A stretch of 64,000 nt of DNA from Fodinibacter luteus (GTDB taxonomy: Bacteria; Actinomycetota; Actinomycetes; Actinomycetales; Dermatophilaceae), in assembly GCF_039541575.1 (NCBI RefSeq), contig NZ_BAABGM010000007.1, positions 62,001 to 126,000 on the forward strand, in the 5' to 3' direction. Numbering within the stretch: position 1 is the first letter of the stretch; each line of letters opens with the position of its first letter. The notes below the pieces were generated by a model that was not told where the DNA came from, ran no database searches, and saw only the letters and a list, made by a program, of their open reading frames with translations. Below are positions 32,963 through 41,129 of this stretch, in pieces. The translations under genes and the position numbers were made by a program.

Positions 32963-34423
32963 ATGGCGACCACCCACACCGCCCTCATCGACTCCGTCCC
33001 CACCCGCCTGCTCATCGGCGGCGGCTGGCGCGAGGCGAGCGGTGGGGCGCGCTTCGAGGTGTCCGACCCGAGCAGCGGGGCCACCCTGACCACCTGCGCC
33101 GACGCCACGCCGGACGACGGCCTCGCCGCCCTCGCCGCGGCCCACGACGCCCAGGCCGGCTGGGCGGCGACCCCGCCGCGCGAGCGCAGCGAGATCCTGC
33201 GCCGCGCCTTCGAGGCACTCATCGCGCGCACCGACGAGTTCGCGACGCTCATGAGCCTGGAGATGGGCAAGACCGTCGCGGAGGCCCGGGGTGAGGTGGC
33301 CTACGGCGCCGAGTTCTTCCGCTGGTTCGCCGAGGAGGCCGTGCGCATCCACGGCCGCTACTCGGTCGCCCCCAACGGCGCCTCCCGCCTGCTCACGATG
33401 AAGCAGCCGGTCGGCCCCACGCTCATGATCACGCCGTGGAACTTCCCGCTCGCCATGGGCACCCGCAAGATCGGCCCGGCGGTGGCGGCGGGCTGCACCA
33501 TGGTCGTCAAGCCCGCGCACGAGACGCCGCTGACGATGCTGCTGCTCGCCCAGGTCATGCAGGAGTCCGGTCTGCCCGACGGCGTCCTCAACGTCGTCAC
33601 GACGACCCACTCCGGCGCCCTGTGCGAGCCGGTCATCCGCGACCCACGGCTGCGCAAGCTCACCTTCACCGGTTCCACCCAGGTCGGCAAGGTGCTCGTC
33701 GAGCAGTCGGCCGAGCAGCTGCTGCGCCTGTCGATGGAGCTCGGGGGCAACGCCCCGTTCCTCGTCTTCGAGGACGCCGACGTCGACGCCGCGGTCGAGG
33801 GCGCCATGCTCGCCAAGATGCGCAACATCGGCGAGGCCTGCACGGCCGCCAACCGCTTCTTCGTCCACGAGTCGCTCGCGGACGAGTTCGCCGCGAAGTT
33901 CGCCGCCCGGATGGGCGCCCTCGTCGTCGGTGAGGGCACCCGGGAGGGCGTCGACGTCGGGCCGCTCATCACCGCCAGGGCCCGCGACGGGGTCGACGAG
34001 CTGGTCCGGGATGCCGTGGGCCGTGGCGCCACGGTGCTCACGGGCGGGGCCGCGGTCCCCGGGCCGGGGTTCTTCTACGAGCCGACCGTGCTGGCCCAGG
34101 TGCCCGCGGACAGCCGCTGCCTCACCGAGGAGATCTTCGGCCCGGTCGCCCCCGTGTGCACCTTCACCGACGACGCGGACGCCGTCGCGAAGGCCAACGC
34201 GACCGAGTACGGTCTCGTCGGCTACGTCTTCACCAACGACCAGAACCGGATGCTCCGCGTGGCCGAGGCCATGGAGTTCGGGATGATCGGCGTCAACACC
34301 GGCATCGTGTCCAACCCCGCGGCCCCCTTCGGCGGGGTCAAGCAGTCCGGCTTCGGCCGGGAGGGCGGCTTCGAGGGCATCGACGAGTACCTCGAGACGA
34401 AGTACGTCGGCATCGCGCTCTGA
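32963..34423 (+). CDS. aldehyde dehydrogenase, probable succinate-semialdehyde dehydrogenase
   Basis: 486 residues. Cofactor region MITPWNFPLAMGTRKIGPAVAAGC, base SMELGGNAPFLVFEDAD and catalytic Cys in RNIGEACTAANRF are visible. GEACTAANR together with the LEMGKTVAEARGEV segment is typical of GabD-type succinate-semialdehyde dehydrogenases. This would be the last step of putrescine/GABA breakdown and deliver succinate to the TCA cycle. AAGGAAG precedes the ATG. It is the last gene of the cluster. Confidence 0.9.
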   Translation: MATTHTALIDSVPTRLLIGGGWREASGGARFEVSDPSSGATLTTCADATPDDGLAALAAAHDAQAGWAATPPRERSEILRRAFEALIARTDEFATLMSLEMGKTVAEARGEVAYGAEFFRWFAEEAVRIHGRYSVAPNGASRLLTMKQPVGPTLMITPWNFPLAMGTRKIGPAVAAGCTMVVKPAHETPLTMLLLAQVMQESGLPDGVLNVVTTTHSGALCEPVIRDPRLRKLTFTGSTQVGKVLVEQSAEQLLRLSMELGGNAPFLVFEDADVDAAVEGAMLAKMRNIGEACTAANRFFVHESLADEFAAKFAARMGALVVGEGTREGVDVGPLITARARDGVDELVRDAVGRGATVLTGGAAVPGPGFFYEPTVLAQVPADSRCLTEEIFGPVAPVCTFTDDADAVAKANATEYGLVGYVFTNDQNRMLRVAEAMEFGMIGVNTGIVSNPAAPFGGVKQSGFGREGGFEGIDEYLETKYVGIAL

Positions 34424-34445
34424 CGCGCTCGTCACCGTTGTCCCG

Positions 34446-35609
34446 ATGTCGTCCCACGAGAGGGTCGCAGGTGGTGTCATGTCCTCCATGAGCACGAGCA
34501 GCGACATCGGCGCAGCCGACCCCGCGACGACGGGCGACCCGATCGACCCGGTCGACGCACCCGAACCCCTCGGGCTCGACGCGAGCGCGCACCACCGCGA
34601 CCGGCGGCGCTCCGTACAGTCCCTCCTCGACGAGGCCGACGACGCCCTGCGGCGCGGCGCCCGCCCCGGCGCCACGGTCTGGCCGAGCGGCTTCGACCTG
34701 CTCGACTCCACCCTCGACGGGGGGCTGCGCTCGGGTGAGCTCGTCCTGCTCGGCGGCAGCGAGGGGTCGGGCAAGACGACGATCGGCCTCCAGATGGTGC
34801 GCAACGCGGTGCGCACCGGGCGGCACGCGGTCGTGTTCTCCTTCGAGCACGAGGCCGGGACCCTCATCCAGCGCCTCATCTCCCTCGAGGCGGCGACGAT
34901 CGCCGTCGAGCTCGGCCAGCACCCCGCCGCGGCCGCCGACGTGCACGCCGTGCGGTCGGTGTTCGAGGCCGAGGACCCCGACCGCCGCGGGCTGGCCGAC
35001 GCGCTCTCCCGCGTGCCGTACGGCGAGCAGGCCCTCGCGGCCGTCCACGACTACGCCGCGCGCCTGCACATCCACGAGTCCAACCCGACGACGACCCCGA
35101 CCGAGGTCGCCCGGGTCGTCACGGCGGTCCAGGAGGAGGCCGGCGAGCCCCCCATGGTGCTCGTCGACTACCTCCAGAAGATGCCGCTCGTCGGGCACAC
35201 CGGCGACGAGGCCTCGCGGGTCACCGTCGTCACCGAGACCCTCAAGGACATGGCCCTCGAGCTCGAGTGCCCGGTCGTCGCGATCTCCGCCGCCGACCGC
35301 GAGAGCCTGGGCGCCGGGCACCGGATGCGCACCCGCGACCTGCGCGGCTCCTCGGCGCTCGCCTACGAGGCCGACATCGTGCTCATCCTGTCGAGCAAGG
35401 AGAACATCGTCTCGCGCGAGCACCTCGTCTACGACCTCGGCAGCATCCAGCGGTTCCGCCGCTGGGCCGTCGTGACGATCGAGAAGAACCGCCACGGGCA
35501 GGGCCACGTCGAGCTCGAGGTCGAGAAGGACTTCGAGCACGGCCGCTTCCACCCCCGGGCCCAGGTCGTCACCGAGCGGCTCATCGAGGAGCGCGTCTTC
35601 ACGACCTGA
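34446..35609 (+). CDS. DnaB-like RecA-fold ATPase (C-terminal helicase domain only)
   Basis: 387 residues. After an acidic ~70-residue N-terminus comes a DnaB_C-like core: Walker A LGGSEGSGKTTIGLQMV, a base-plus-acid segment VVFSFEHEAGTLIQRLISLE, Walker B MVLVDYLQKMPLVG and the late motif RDLRGSSALAYEADIVLILSSKE. The N-terminal DnaB dimerisation domain is absent. It is not the replicative helicase and its role is unknown to me. Possible starts are the ATGs at 34446, 34482 and 34491; the first has CACCGT 7 bases upstream. It is followed by 15-bp tandem repeats and a convergent hemerythrin gene. Confidence 0.8.
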   Translation: MSSHERVAGGVMSSMSTSSDIGAADPATTGDPIDPVDAPEPLGLDASAHHRDRRRSVQSLLDEADDALRRGARPGATVWPSGFDLLDSTLDGGLRSGELVLLGGSEGSGKTTIGLQMVRNAVRTGRHAVVFSFEHEAGTLIQRLISLEAATIAVELGQHPAAAADVHAVRSVFEAEDPDRRGLADALSRVPYGEQALAAVHDYAARLHIHESNPTTTPTEVARVVTAVQEEAGEPPMVLVDYLQKMPLVGHTGDEASRVTVVTETLKDMALELECPVVAISAADRESLGAGHRMRTRDLRGSSALAYEADIVLILSSKENIVSREHLVYDLGSIQRFRRWAVVTIEKNRHGQGHVELEVEKDFEHGRFHPRAQVVTERLIEERVFTT

Positions 35610-35629
35610 CCGCGGGACACCTCAGCGGA

Positions 35630-35718
35630 GTCCCTCCCCGCAGGGTCCCTCCCGGCCGGGTACCCCCCGGCGGGGGCCCTCCCCGCGGGGTCACTCCCCG
35701 CGAGGCACTCCCGGCGGG
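35630..35718. repeat. six 15-bp GC-rich tandem repeats between convergent genes
   Basis: Units of the form GTCCCTCCCCGCGGG fill nearly all the space between the DnaB-like stop and the hemerythrin stop: 35630-35644, -35659, -35674, -35689, -35704 and a 14-base last unit. Several units are self-complementary (CCCCGCGGGG), so the array can fold on both strands and may end both transcripts. Confidence 0.85.
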
Positions 35719-36360
35719 TCACTCCCAGCGCCGGGCCTTCCGGTAGCGCGGGTTCCACCAGTAGCGGTGCACGAGCCGCAGGGGTGGGGGCAGCTCGGCC
35801 AGGACGGTGCGCACGTCGTCCGGCGGGGCGCCCTCGAGGATCCACGGGCCGAGCTGCGCGACCTCGCTCAACGACAGCTCCTTGAGGGCCGCCTTGTTGA
35901 GCGCGTCCCACTCCTGCCTCGTGATCATCGTGCGGATGAGCGGGAAGGCGTCGCGCTCCTCGTGGGCGAGGTGCGAGCGGAGCAGCTCGACGAGGGCGTC
36001 GATCCGGGCGGCGACCTCGTCGACGCCGGCGTCCCGGTCGTCGAAGGCGCGCTCGACCGCCTCGAGCGCCGGGTCGATGCGGGAGTGCTCCTCCTCCATG
36101 GCGTCGAGGACCGCCAGCCCGTCGGGGTGGTCGGCGAGCTTGGCCCGGATGACCGGCCAGATGTGGGTGTCCTCGATGGTGTGGTGGTGGTGGAGGGAGG
36201 AGCTGAAGCCGTGCCAGCCGAGCAGCAGGGCGTCGTGCGCCTCCTCGTCCTGTGTGCCGTACACCTCGGCTGCTCCTTCGAGCCGGGCGCCGTCGCGTCG
36301 GAACGCGTTGTGCAGGATGCGCATGACATCCATGTCCGTGTCGGTGAGGGTCGTGGTCAC
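35719..36360 (-). CDS. hemerythrin HHE-domain protein
   Basis: 213 residues. The iron ligands of an HHE domain are visible: His in RILHNAFRRD, the run LHHHHTIEDTHIW, EEEHSRIDPAL and RSHLAHEERDAFPLI. Such proteins bind a di-iron centre and sense or store oxygen, NO or peroxide. A C-terminal ~60 residues (LVHRYWWNPRYRKARRWE) follow. It is divergent from the LuxR-type gene, which may regulate it. Nothing indicates export, so it is probably cytoplasmic. Confidence 0.9.
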   Translation of the reverse strand: MTTTLTDTDMDVMRILHNAFRRDGARLEGAAEVYGTQDEEAHDALLLGWHGFSSSLHHHHTIEDTHIWPVIRAKLADHPDGLAVLDAMEEEHSRIDPALEAVERAFDDRDAGVDEVAARIDALVELLRSHLAHEERDAFPLIRTMITRQEWDALNKAALKELSLSEVAQLGPWILEGAPPDDVRTVLAELPPPLRLVHRYWWNPRYRKARRWE

Positions 36361-36429
36361 GGTCGGGCTCCTCTCGTGCGGCGGGTGCGCCGTGCACCTC
36401 CTCCTCAGGGTCGGCCTCGCGGCCGGAGG

Positions 36430-36458
36430 TTCTCAATCCCACTTTCGAGGGGGATACT
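36430..36458 (+). promoter_or_regulatory. promoter of the LuxR-type gene (leaderless)
   Basis: TTCTCA (36430-36435), a 17-bp spacer and GATACT (36453-36458) end 7 bases before the ATG at 36466; no ribosome binding site is present. Confidence 0.6.
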
Positions 36459-36465
36459 CGAACCC

Positions 36466-37572
36466 ATGCCCCTGGTCGCAGAGCGGCTGCGGGCCCGGGT
36501 CCGCGACGCGGCCCGCTCGGCGCCCGACAGCGAGGCGTTCCGGCACGAGGTGCTGGACGCGATCCACGAGCGCGTCCCGTTCGACGCCGGGTGCCTCGGC
36601 GGGACGGACCCCTACGCCCTCGTCCCCACGTCGCTGACGACGCGCGGCTACGACGACCCCCGCGCCTACGCGATGGCCGCCGAGGTCGAGTACGGCGAGG
36701 CCGACGAGCCCGGCAGCTTCGAGTCGATGGTGCGCGCCCGGGTGCCGATCCAGACGCTGCGCGAGGCGAGCGGTGACCGCGTGCGGGCGACCCTGCGGTA
36801 CGCCGAGCTCCTGGCACCGTACGGGCTGGGGGACGAGGTGCGGATGGTCTTCCGCGGCGGCGACGGCCTCGTCTGGGGCGTGGCCACCCTGTCGCGCCGG
36901 GGCGCGTCGCAGTTCACCGCCCCGGAGGAGGCCGCGATCGCATCGGTGCTCACCGACGTCGGGCACGGCCTGCGCGCCATGCTCTTCCGTGACGGGGTGG
37001 GCCGGGTGGCGGCCGACGCCGAGGGTCCGGCCATCGCCGTCGTCGGTGCGGACAACGAGTTCGAGATGGCCACCCCTGCGGCGCTCGAGCTCTTCGAGCG
37101 GCTCGGCTGGGGCGCCACCGGCCGCCCGGTGCCCCACGCCCCGGCGGCCCTCGTCGCCTCACGGCTGCGCGCCTCGGGTCAGGAGACCCTCGTGCTGCGG
37201 ACCCGGACCCGTGATGGCGAGTGGCTCGTCGTCAGGGCTGGTCGCCACGACGACGAGAACCCACCCCGCCGGGTCGTCATGACGCTCGAGCGAGCCCGGC
37301 CCCCGGAGCTCGTGTCCCTCATGGGTGCCGCCTACGGGCTGACCCGTCGCGAGTGCCAGGTGCTGCTGCTCTCGCTGCGCGGTGCGACGCGCGAGGAGAT
37401 GGCGCGGGCCCTCGTCATCAGCCCGTACACCGTGCAGGACCACCTCAAGAACATCTTCGCCAAGGCCGGCGTCAACAGCCGGCGCCGGCTCGTCGCGCGC
37501 CTGGTCGACACCGAGTGCCTGCCCCGGGTCGGCTCGCCCGTCGGCCCGGACGGCTGGTTCGTACCGTCCTGA
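36466..37572 (+). CDS. LuxR-family transcriptional regulator
   Basis: 368 residues. The C-terminal helix-turn-helix is clear (YGLTRRECQVLLLSLRGATREEMARALVISPYTVQDHLKNIFAKAGVNSRRRLVARL, residues ~286-345). The N-terminal ~270 residues resemble GAF/PAS-like sensor regions and carry no receiver domain, so it is not a response regulator of a two-component system. No ligand can be named. The gene is divergent from the hemerythrin gene with 105 bp between start codons, suggesting joint regulation. Confidence 0.88.
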   Translation: MPLVAERLRARVRDAARSAPDSEAFRHEVLDAIHERVPFDAGCLGGTDPYALVPTSLTTRGYDDPRAYAMAAEVEYGEADEPGSFESMVRARVPIQTLREASGDRVRATLRYAELLAPYGLGDEVRMVFRGGDGLVWGVATLSRRGASQFTAPEEAAIASVLTDVGHGLRAMLFRDGVGRVAADAEGPAIAVVGADNEFEMATPAALELFERLGWGATGRPVPHAPAALVASRLRASGQETLVLRTRTRDGEWLVVRAGRHDDENPPRRVVMTLERARPPELVSLMGAAYGLTRRECQVLLLSLRGATREEMARALVISPYTVQDHLKNIFAKAGVNSRRRLVARLVDTECLPRVGSPVGPDGWFVPS

Positions 37573-37580
37573 CGCGCGGT

Positions 37581-37586
37581 TAGGCT
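37581..37586 (+). promoter_or_regulatory. leaderless-type -10 of the ribonuclease gene
   Basis: TAGGCT ends 5 bases before the GTG at 37592; it is the same hexamer as at the signal-peptidase-like gene and ispG. Confidence 0.5.
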
Positions 37587-37591
37587 GAGCC

Positions 37592-38092
37592 GTGCCCAGC
37601 CGCTCCCAGCGCATCGCCGCCGGGCCTGCCACGGGGGGCTCGCCCGTCCGGGGCTGGGCCGTGGTGGTGCTCGTCGTGGCCACGCTCGTGCTCATGTGGA
37701 CCCTCGCGCGTCCCGAGGCCGAGCGCTCGACCCCGGCCCCGCCGCTCGCGACGACGGCCGCCGTGCAGCCGACCGTGTCCCCCGGCCCGGACCGCACCCC
37801 CGGGTCGGACCTGCCCCGGGTCGCCGAGAGCGCACTGCCGGCCGAGGCCCGCAGCACCCTCGTGCTCATCCGCCAGGGAGGCCCGTTCCCCCACGACGAG
37901 GACGACGAGGTCTTCGGCAACCGCGAGGGACTGCTGCCCCCGCAGCCCCGGGGCTACTACCGCGAGTTCACCGTCGAGACCCCGGGGGAGGACGACCGGG
38001 GGCCGCGCCGCCTCGTCGAGGGCCGGGGTGGCGACCTCTACTGGACCGTCGACCACTACGCCTCGTTCCGCCAGGTCGAGGTGGGCAGGTGA
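37592..38092 (+). CDS. secreted or membrane-anchored Sa-type guanyl-specific ribonuclease
   Basis: 166 residues. An N-terminal hydrophobic segment (about 20-38) and a Pro/Thr-rich linker precede a domain closely resembling Streptomyces RNase Sa and barnase (LPAEARSTLVLIRQGGPFP, FGNREGLLP, GYYREFTVETPG, DLYWTVDHYASF). The catalytic residues of RNase Sa are conserved: Glu125, Arg136, Arg140 and His155. The enzyme should cleave RNA after guanosine outside the cell. The next gene encodes a barstar-like inhibitor, overlapping by 4 bases, so toxin and immunity are made together. Confidence 0.9.
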   Translation: MPSRSQRIAAGPATGGSPVRGWAVVVLVVATLVLMWTLARPEAERSTPAPPLATTAAVQPTVSPGPDRTPGSDLPRVAESALPAEARSTLVLIRQGGPFPHDEDDEVFGNREGLLPPQPRGYYREFTVETPGEDDRGPRRLVEGRGGDLYWTVDHYASFRQVEVGR

Positions 38093-38436
38093 TCCGCCAC
38101 CTCGGGCCGCGGACCGACGTCGACGGCCTCGTCGCCGACGCCGTCGCCGAGGGGCGCGAGGTGCACGTCGTCACCGCGGCGGACACCAAGGCCGCCACCC
38201 TCGAGGCGTTCGCCGACGCGCTCGACTTCCCCGCGTGGTTCGGGGGCAACCTCGACGCCCTCGCCGACTGCCTGCACCACGTCGCCCGGCACGCCGAGGG
38301 GGAGTGGGAGCTCGTCGTCGACGGGCTCGCCGCCCTCGGCCGCGAGGACCCGTTCGTGCTCGCCGAGCTGCGCGGGGTGCTCGGTGAGGTGGCGCTGGCC
38401 CACCCCCGTTTTCACGTCACGGTCGTCGAGCGCTGA
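38089..38436 (+). CDS. barstar-family ribonuclease inhibitor
   Basis: 115 residues. It has the barstar motif around residues 30-60 (VVTAADTKAATLEAFADALDFPAWFGGNLDALADCL), with Trp in FPAWFGGN and Asp in NLDAL as in known inhibitors. It would neutralise the preceding ribonuclease in the cytoplasm before export. The GTG start overlaps the ribonuclease stop (GTGA). A dxr promoter overlaps its 3' end. Confidence 0.9.
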   Translation: MIRHLGPRTDVDGLVADAVAEGREVHVVTAADTKAATLEAFADALDFPAWFGGNLDALADCLHHVARHAEGEWELVVDGLAALGREDPFVLAELRGVLGEVALAHPRFHVTVVER

Positions 38437-38440
38437 CAAT
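38435..38440 (+). promoter_or_regulatory. leaderless-type -10 of dxr
   Basis: GACAAT ends 6 bases before the GTG at 38447 and overlaps the barstar stop codon. The same arrangement (GAGAAT, 6 bases, GTG) is seen at the GH13 gene. Confidence 0.5.
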
Positions 38441-38446
38441 GGCCGC

Positions 38447-39658
38447 GTGACCACCCGCTCCGTCGCCGTCCTCGGCTCCACCGGCTCGATCGGCACCCAG
38501 GCCCTCGAGGTCGTCGCCGCCCACCCCGGCCGGTTCACCGTCTCGGCCCTGTCCGCCGGCGGCAACGTCGACCTGCTCGCCCGCCAGGCCGTCGAGCACG
38601 CCGTGCCGCTCGTCGCGGTCGCCCGCGGCGAGGTCGAGCAGGTGCGCGAGGCGCTGGCCGCGGCCGCGGCGGATGCCGGCCGGCCGGCATCCGTCGTCGA
38701 CGTCGTCGTCGGCGCCGACGCCGCCACGGTCGCCGCGGGCTGCGGCGCCGACGTCGTGCTCAACGGCATCACCGGGTCGATCGGGCTGCGACCCACGCTC
38801 GCCGCCCTCGACGCCGGGTCGGTGCTCGCGCTCGCGAACAAGGAGTCGCTCATCGTCGGCGGCCCGCTCGTCAAGCGGGCGGCACGCCCCGACCAGATCG
38901 TCCCCGTCGACTCGGAGCACAGCGCGATCGCCCAGAGCCTGCGCGGCGGCCGGGCCGACGAGGTGCGCCGCCTCGTCGTCACCGCGAGCGGCGGGCCGTT
39001 CCGGGGGCGCAGCCGCTCCGACCTCGCCGGGGTCACCCCGCAGGAGGCGCTCGCCCACCCGAACTTCGCGATGGGCCGGGTCATCACGACGAACTCCGCG
39101 ACCCTGGTCAACAAGGGCCTCGAGGTCATCGAGGCGCACCTGCTGTTCGACATCCCGTTCGACCGCATCGACGTCGTCGTCCACCCCCAGCAGCAGATCC
39201 ACTCGATGGTCGAGTTCCACGACGGGTCGACGATCGCCCAGCTCGGACCACCGCGGATGCTCGTGCCGATCGCCCTCGGCCTGTCGTGGCCCGAGCGGCT
39301 CGAGGACGTCGACGAGCCGTGCGACTGGACCCGGGCCCAGAGCTGGGAGTTCCACCCCCTCGACGACGACGCGTTCCCGGCCGTGCGCCTCGCCCGGCTC
39401 GTCGGTGAGGCCGGGGGTACCTTCCCGGCGGTCTACAACGCGGCCAACGAGGTCTGCGTCGACGCCTTCCACGACGGTGCCATCGCGTTCACGGACATCG
39501 TCGACACCGTCGCACGCGTCGTCGAGGCGCACAATGGGAGTGATCACGACGCCTCGAGCGTTGAGGGAGTGCTCGCCGCCGACCGGTGGGCCCGTCACCG
39601 CGCCGCCCACCTCATCGGCGTCGCGTCCGACGCCGACACGACCGGGGAGGCCCCTTGA
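38447..39658 (+). CDS. dxr: 1-deoxy-D-xylulose 5-phosphate reductoisomerase
   Basis: Second step of the MEP isoprenoid pathway, converting DXP to 2-C-methyl-D-erythritol 4-phosphate with NADPH. 403 residues. Visible are the NADPH site VLGSTGSIGTQALEVV, LANKESLIVGG, metal site VPVDSEHSAIAQ, SGGPFRG and NFAMGRVITTNSATLVNKGLEVIEAH. With ispG 2.4 kb downstream it forms the conserved dxr-rip-ispG group. The TTG start of the next gene overlaps its stop. Confidence 0.97.
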   Translation: MTTRSVAVLGSTGSIGTQALEVVAAHPGRFTVSALSAGGNVDLLARQAVEHAVPLVAVARGEVEQVREALAAAAADAGRPASVVDVVVGADAATVAAGCGADVVLNGITGSIGLRPTLAALDAGSVLALANKESLIVGGPLVKRAARPDQIVPVDSEHSAIAQSLRGGRADEVRRLVVTASGGPFRGRSRSDLAGVTPQEALAHPNFAMGRVITTNSATLVNKGLEVIEAHLLFDIPFDRIDVVVHPQQQIHSMVEFHDGSTIAQLGPPRMLVPIALGLSWPERLEDVDEPCDWTRAQSWEFHPLDDDAFPAVRLARLVGEAGGTFPAVYNAANEVCVDAFHDGAIAFTDIVDTVARVVEAHNGSDHDASSVEGVLAADRWARHRAAHLIGVASDADTTGEAP

Positions 39659-41019
39659 CCACCATCGCGTTCCTCCTCGGGGTGCTCTTCATGGCCACGG
39701 GGGTGGCGCTCTCGATCGCCCTGCACGAGGTCGGGCACCTCGTGCCGGCCAAGCGGTTCGGGGTGCGCGTGACCCAGTACATGGTCGGGTTCGGTCCGAC
39801 CCTGTGGTCACGCCGGCGCGGCGAGACGGAGTACGGCGTCAAGGCGATCCCGCTCGGCGGCTACATCCGGATGATCGGCATGTTCCCGCCCCGCCCGGGC
39901 GACGCGCCGGGCACGGTGCGCGCGTCGAGCACCGGGCGGTTCAGCCAGCTCGTCGACGAGGCCCGCGCGGCGAGCCTCGAGGAGGTGCGACCCGGCGACG
40001 AGAACCGGGTCTTCTACCGCCTCAGCGTGCCGAGGAAGGTCGTCGTCATGCTCGGCGGGCCGACGATGAACCTCCTCATCGGCGTCGTCCTGCTCACCCT
40101 GCTCGTCACCGTGCACGGCGTCGCCACCGTGCAGCCGGGCGCGGTCGTCGCGTCCGTCTCCCAGTGCGTCGTGCCCGTCACCGAGGCCGGCGAGGCGACG
40201 ACGTGCACGGACCAGCCGGCCACGCCCGCCCTCGCGGCCGGCATCCTGCCGGGCGACGAGATCCTCTCGATCGACGGCCAGCCCGTCGACGACACCCGCG
40301 ACGTCGGTGCCCTCGTGCGCCCCCGGGTCGGTGAGCCGGTCGCCGTCGTCCTCGAGCGCGACGGCGAGGAGGTCACCGTCACGGCGACGCCGATCCGCAA
40401 CGTCGTGCCCGTCCTCGCCGACGACGGCACGCCCGTCCTCGGCGACGACGGCACCCCCCTGACGACCGAGGCCGGCTTCCTCGGGGTGCGCACGACCGCC
40501 CCGGTCGACTACGTCCCGCAGCCCGTCACGGCCGTGCCCGGCATCATCTGGGGCTTCGTCAGCCAGACGGCCGAGGCGCTCGTCCACGTGCCCGCGCGGA
40601 TGGTCGGCGTCTGGGAGGCCGCCTTCGGGGGCGCCGAGCGAGAGGTCGACAGCCCGATGTCCGTCGTCGGCGTCGGTCGCGTCGCGGGGGAGGCGAGCGG
40701 CGGCAAGTACGACGCGTTCGTCGGCGAGTCGGCAGGCTCCAAGCTGTGGTTCCTCGTCGGGCTGCTCGCGGCGCTCAACTTCATGCTCTTCGTCTTCAAC
40801 CTCATCCCGCTGCTGCCGCTCGACGGCGGGCACGTCGCCGGGGCCCTCTGGGAGGGGCTGAAGCGCCAGGTCGCGCGCCTGCGCGGGCGCCCCGACCCCG
40901 GCTACGTCGACGTCGCGAAGGCGCTCCCGATCGCCTACACGGTCTCGATGGTGCTGCTCGGCGCCTCCTTGCTGCTCATCTACGCCGACCTCGTCAAGCC
41001 GGTCAACCTCGGCGGCTGA
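39655..41019 (+). CDS. site-2 protease (RIP1/RseP-type M50 metalloprotease)
   Basis: 454 residues. The zinc motif HEVGH is in the first membrane helix (about residue 24), a PDZ domain spans about residues 170-260 (GILPGDEILSIDGQPV), and the third zinc ligand motif FNLIPLLPLDGGHV lies near residue 385. It cuts membrane-bound anti-sigma factors within the membrane. Mycobacterial Rip1 lies at the same position between dxr and ispG. A TTG start overlapping the dxr stop (TTGA) gives the expected N-terminus; an ATG 36 bases downstream is possible. Confidence 0.94.
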   Translation: MTTIAFLLGVLFMATGVALSIALHEVGHLVPAKRFGVRVTQYMVGFGPTLWSRRRGETEYGVKAIPLGGYIRMIGMFPPRPGDAPGTVRASSTGRFSQLVDEARAASLEEVRPGDENRVFYRLSVPRKVVVMLGGPTMNLLIGVVLLTLLVTVHGVATVQPGAVVASVSQCVVPVTEAGEATTCTDQPATPALAAGILPGDEILSIDGQPVDDTRDVGALVRPRVGEPVAVVLERDGEEVTVTATPIRNVVPVLADDGTPVLGDDGTPLTTEAGFLGVRTTAPVDYVPQPVTAVPGIIWGFVSQTAEALVHVPARMVGVWEAAFGGAEREVDSPMSVVGVGRVAGEASGGKYDAFVGESAGSKLWFLVGLLAALNFMLFVFNLIPLLPLDGGHVAGALWEGLKRQVARLRGRPDPGYVDVAKALPIAYTVSMVLLGASLLLIYADLVKPVNLGG

Positions 41020-41129
41020 CCCCCCCGCCCACCGACCCGGTGCGACCTGTGTGCGGTTCTGCCCGGGGACGGGGCGAGGAACGGTAGGCATGCCGCACGA
41101 GGTCGCCAGCGGTGGGGCGGGGCGGGCCC

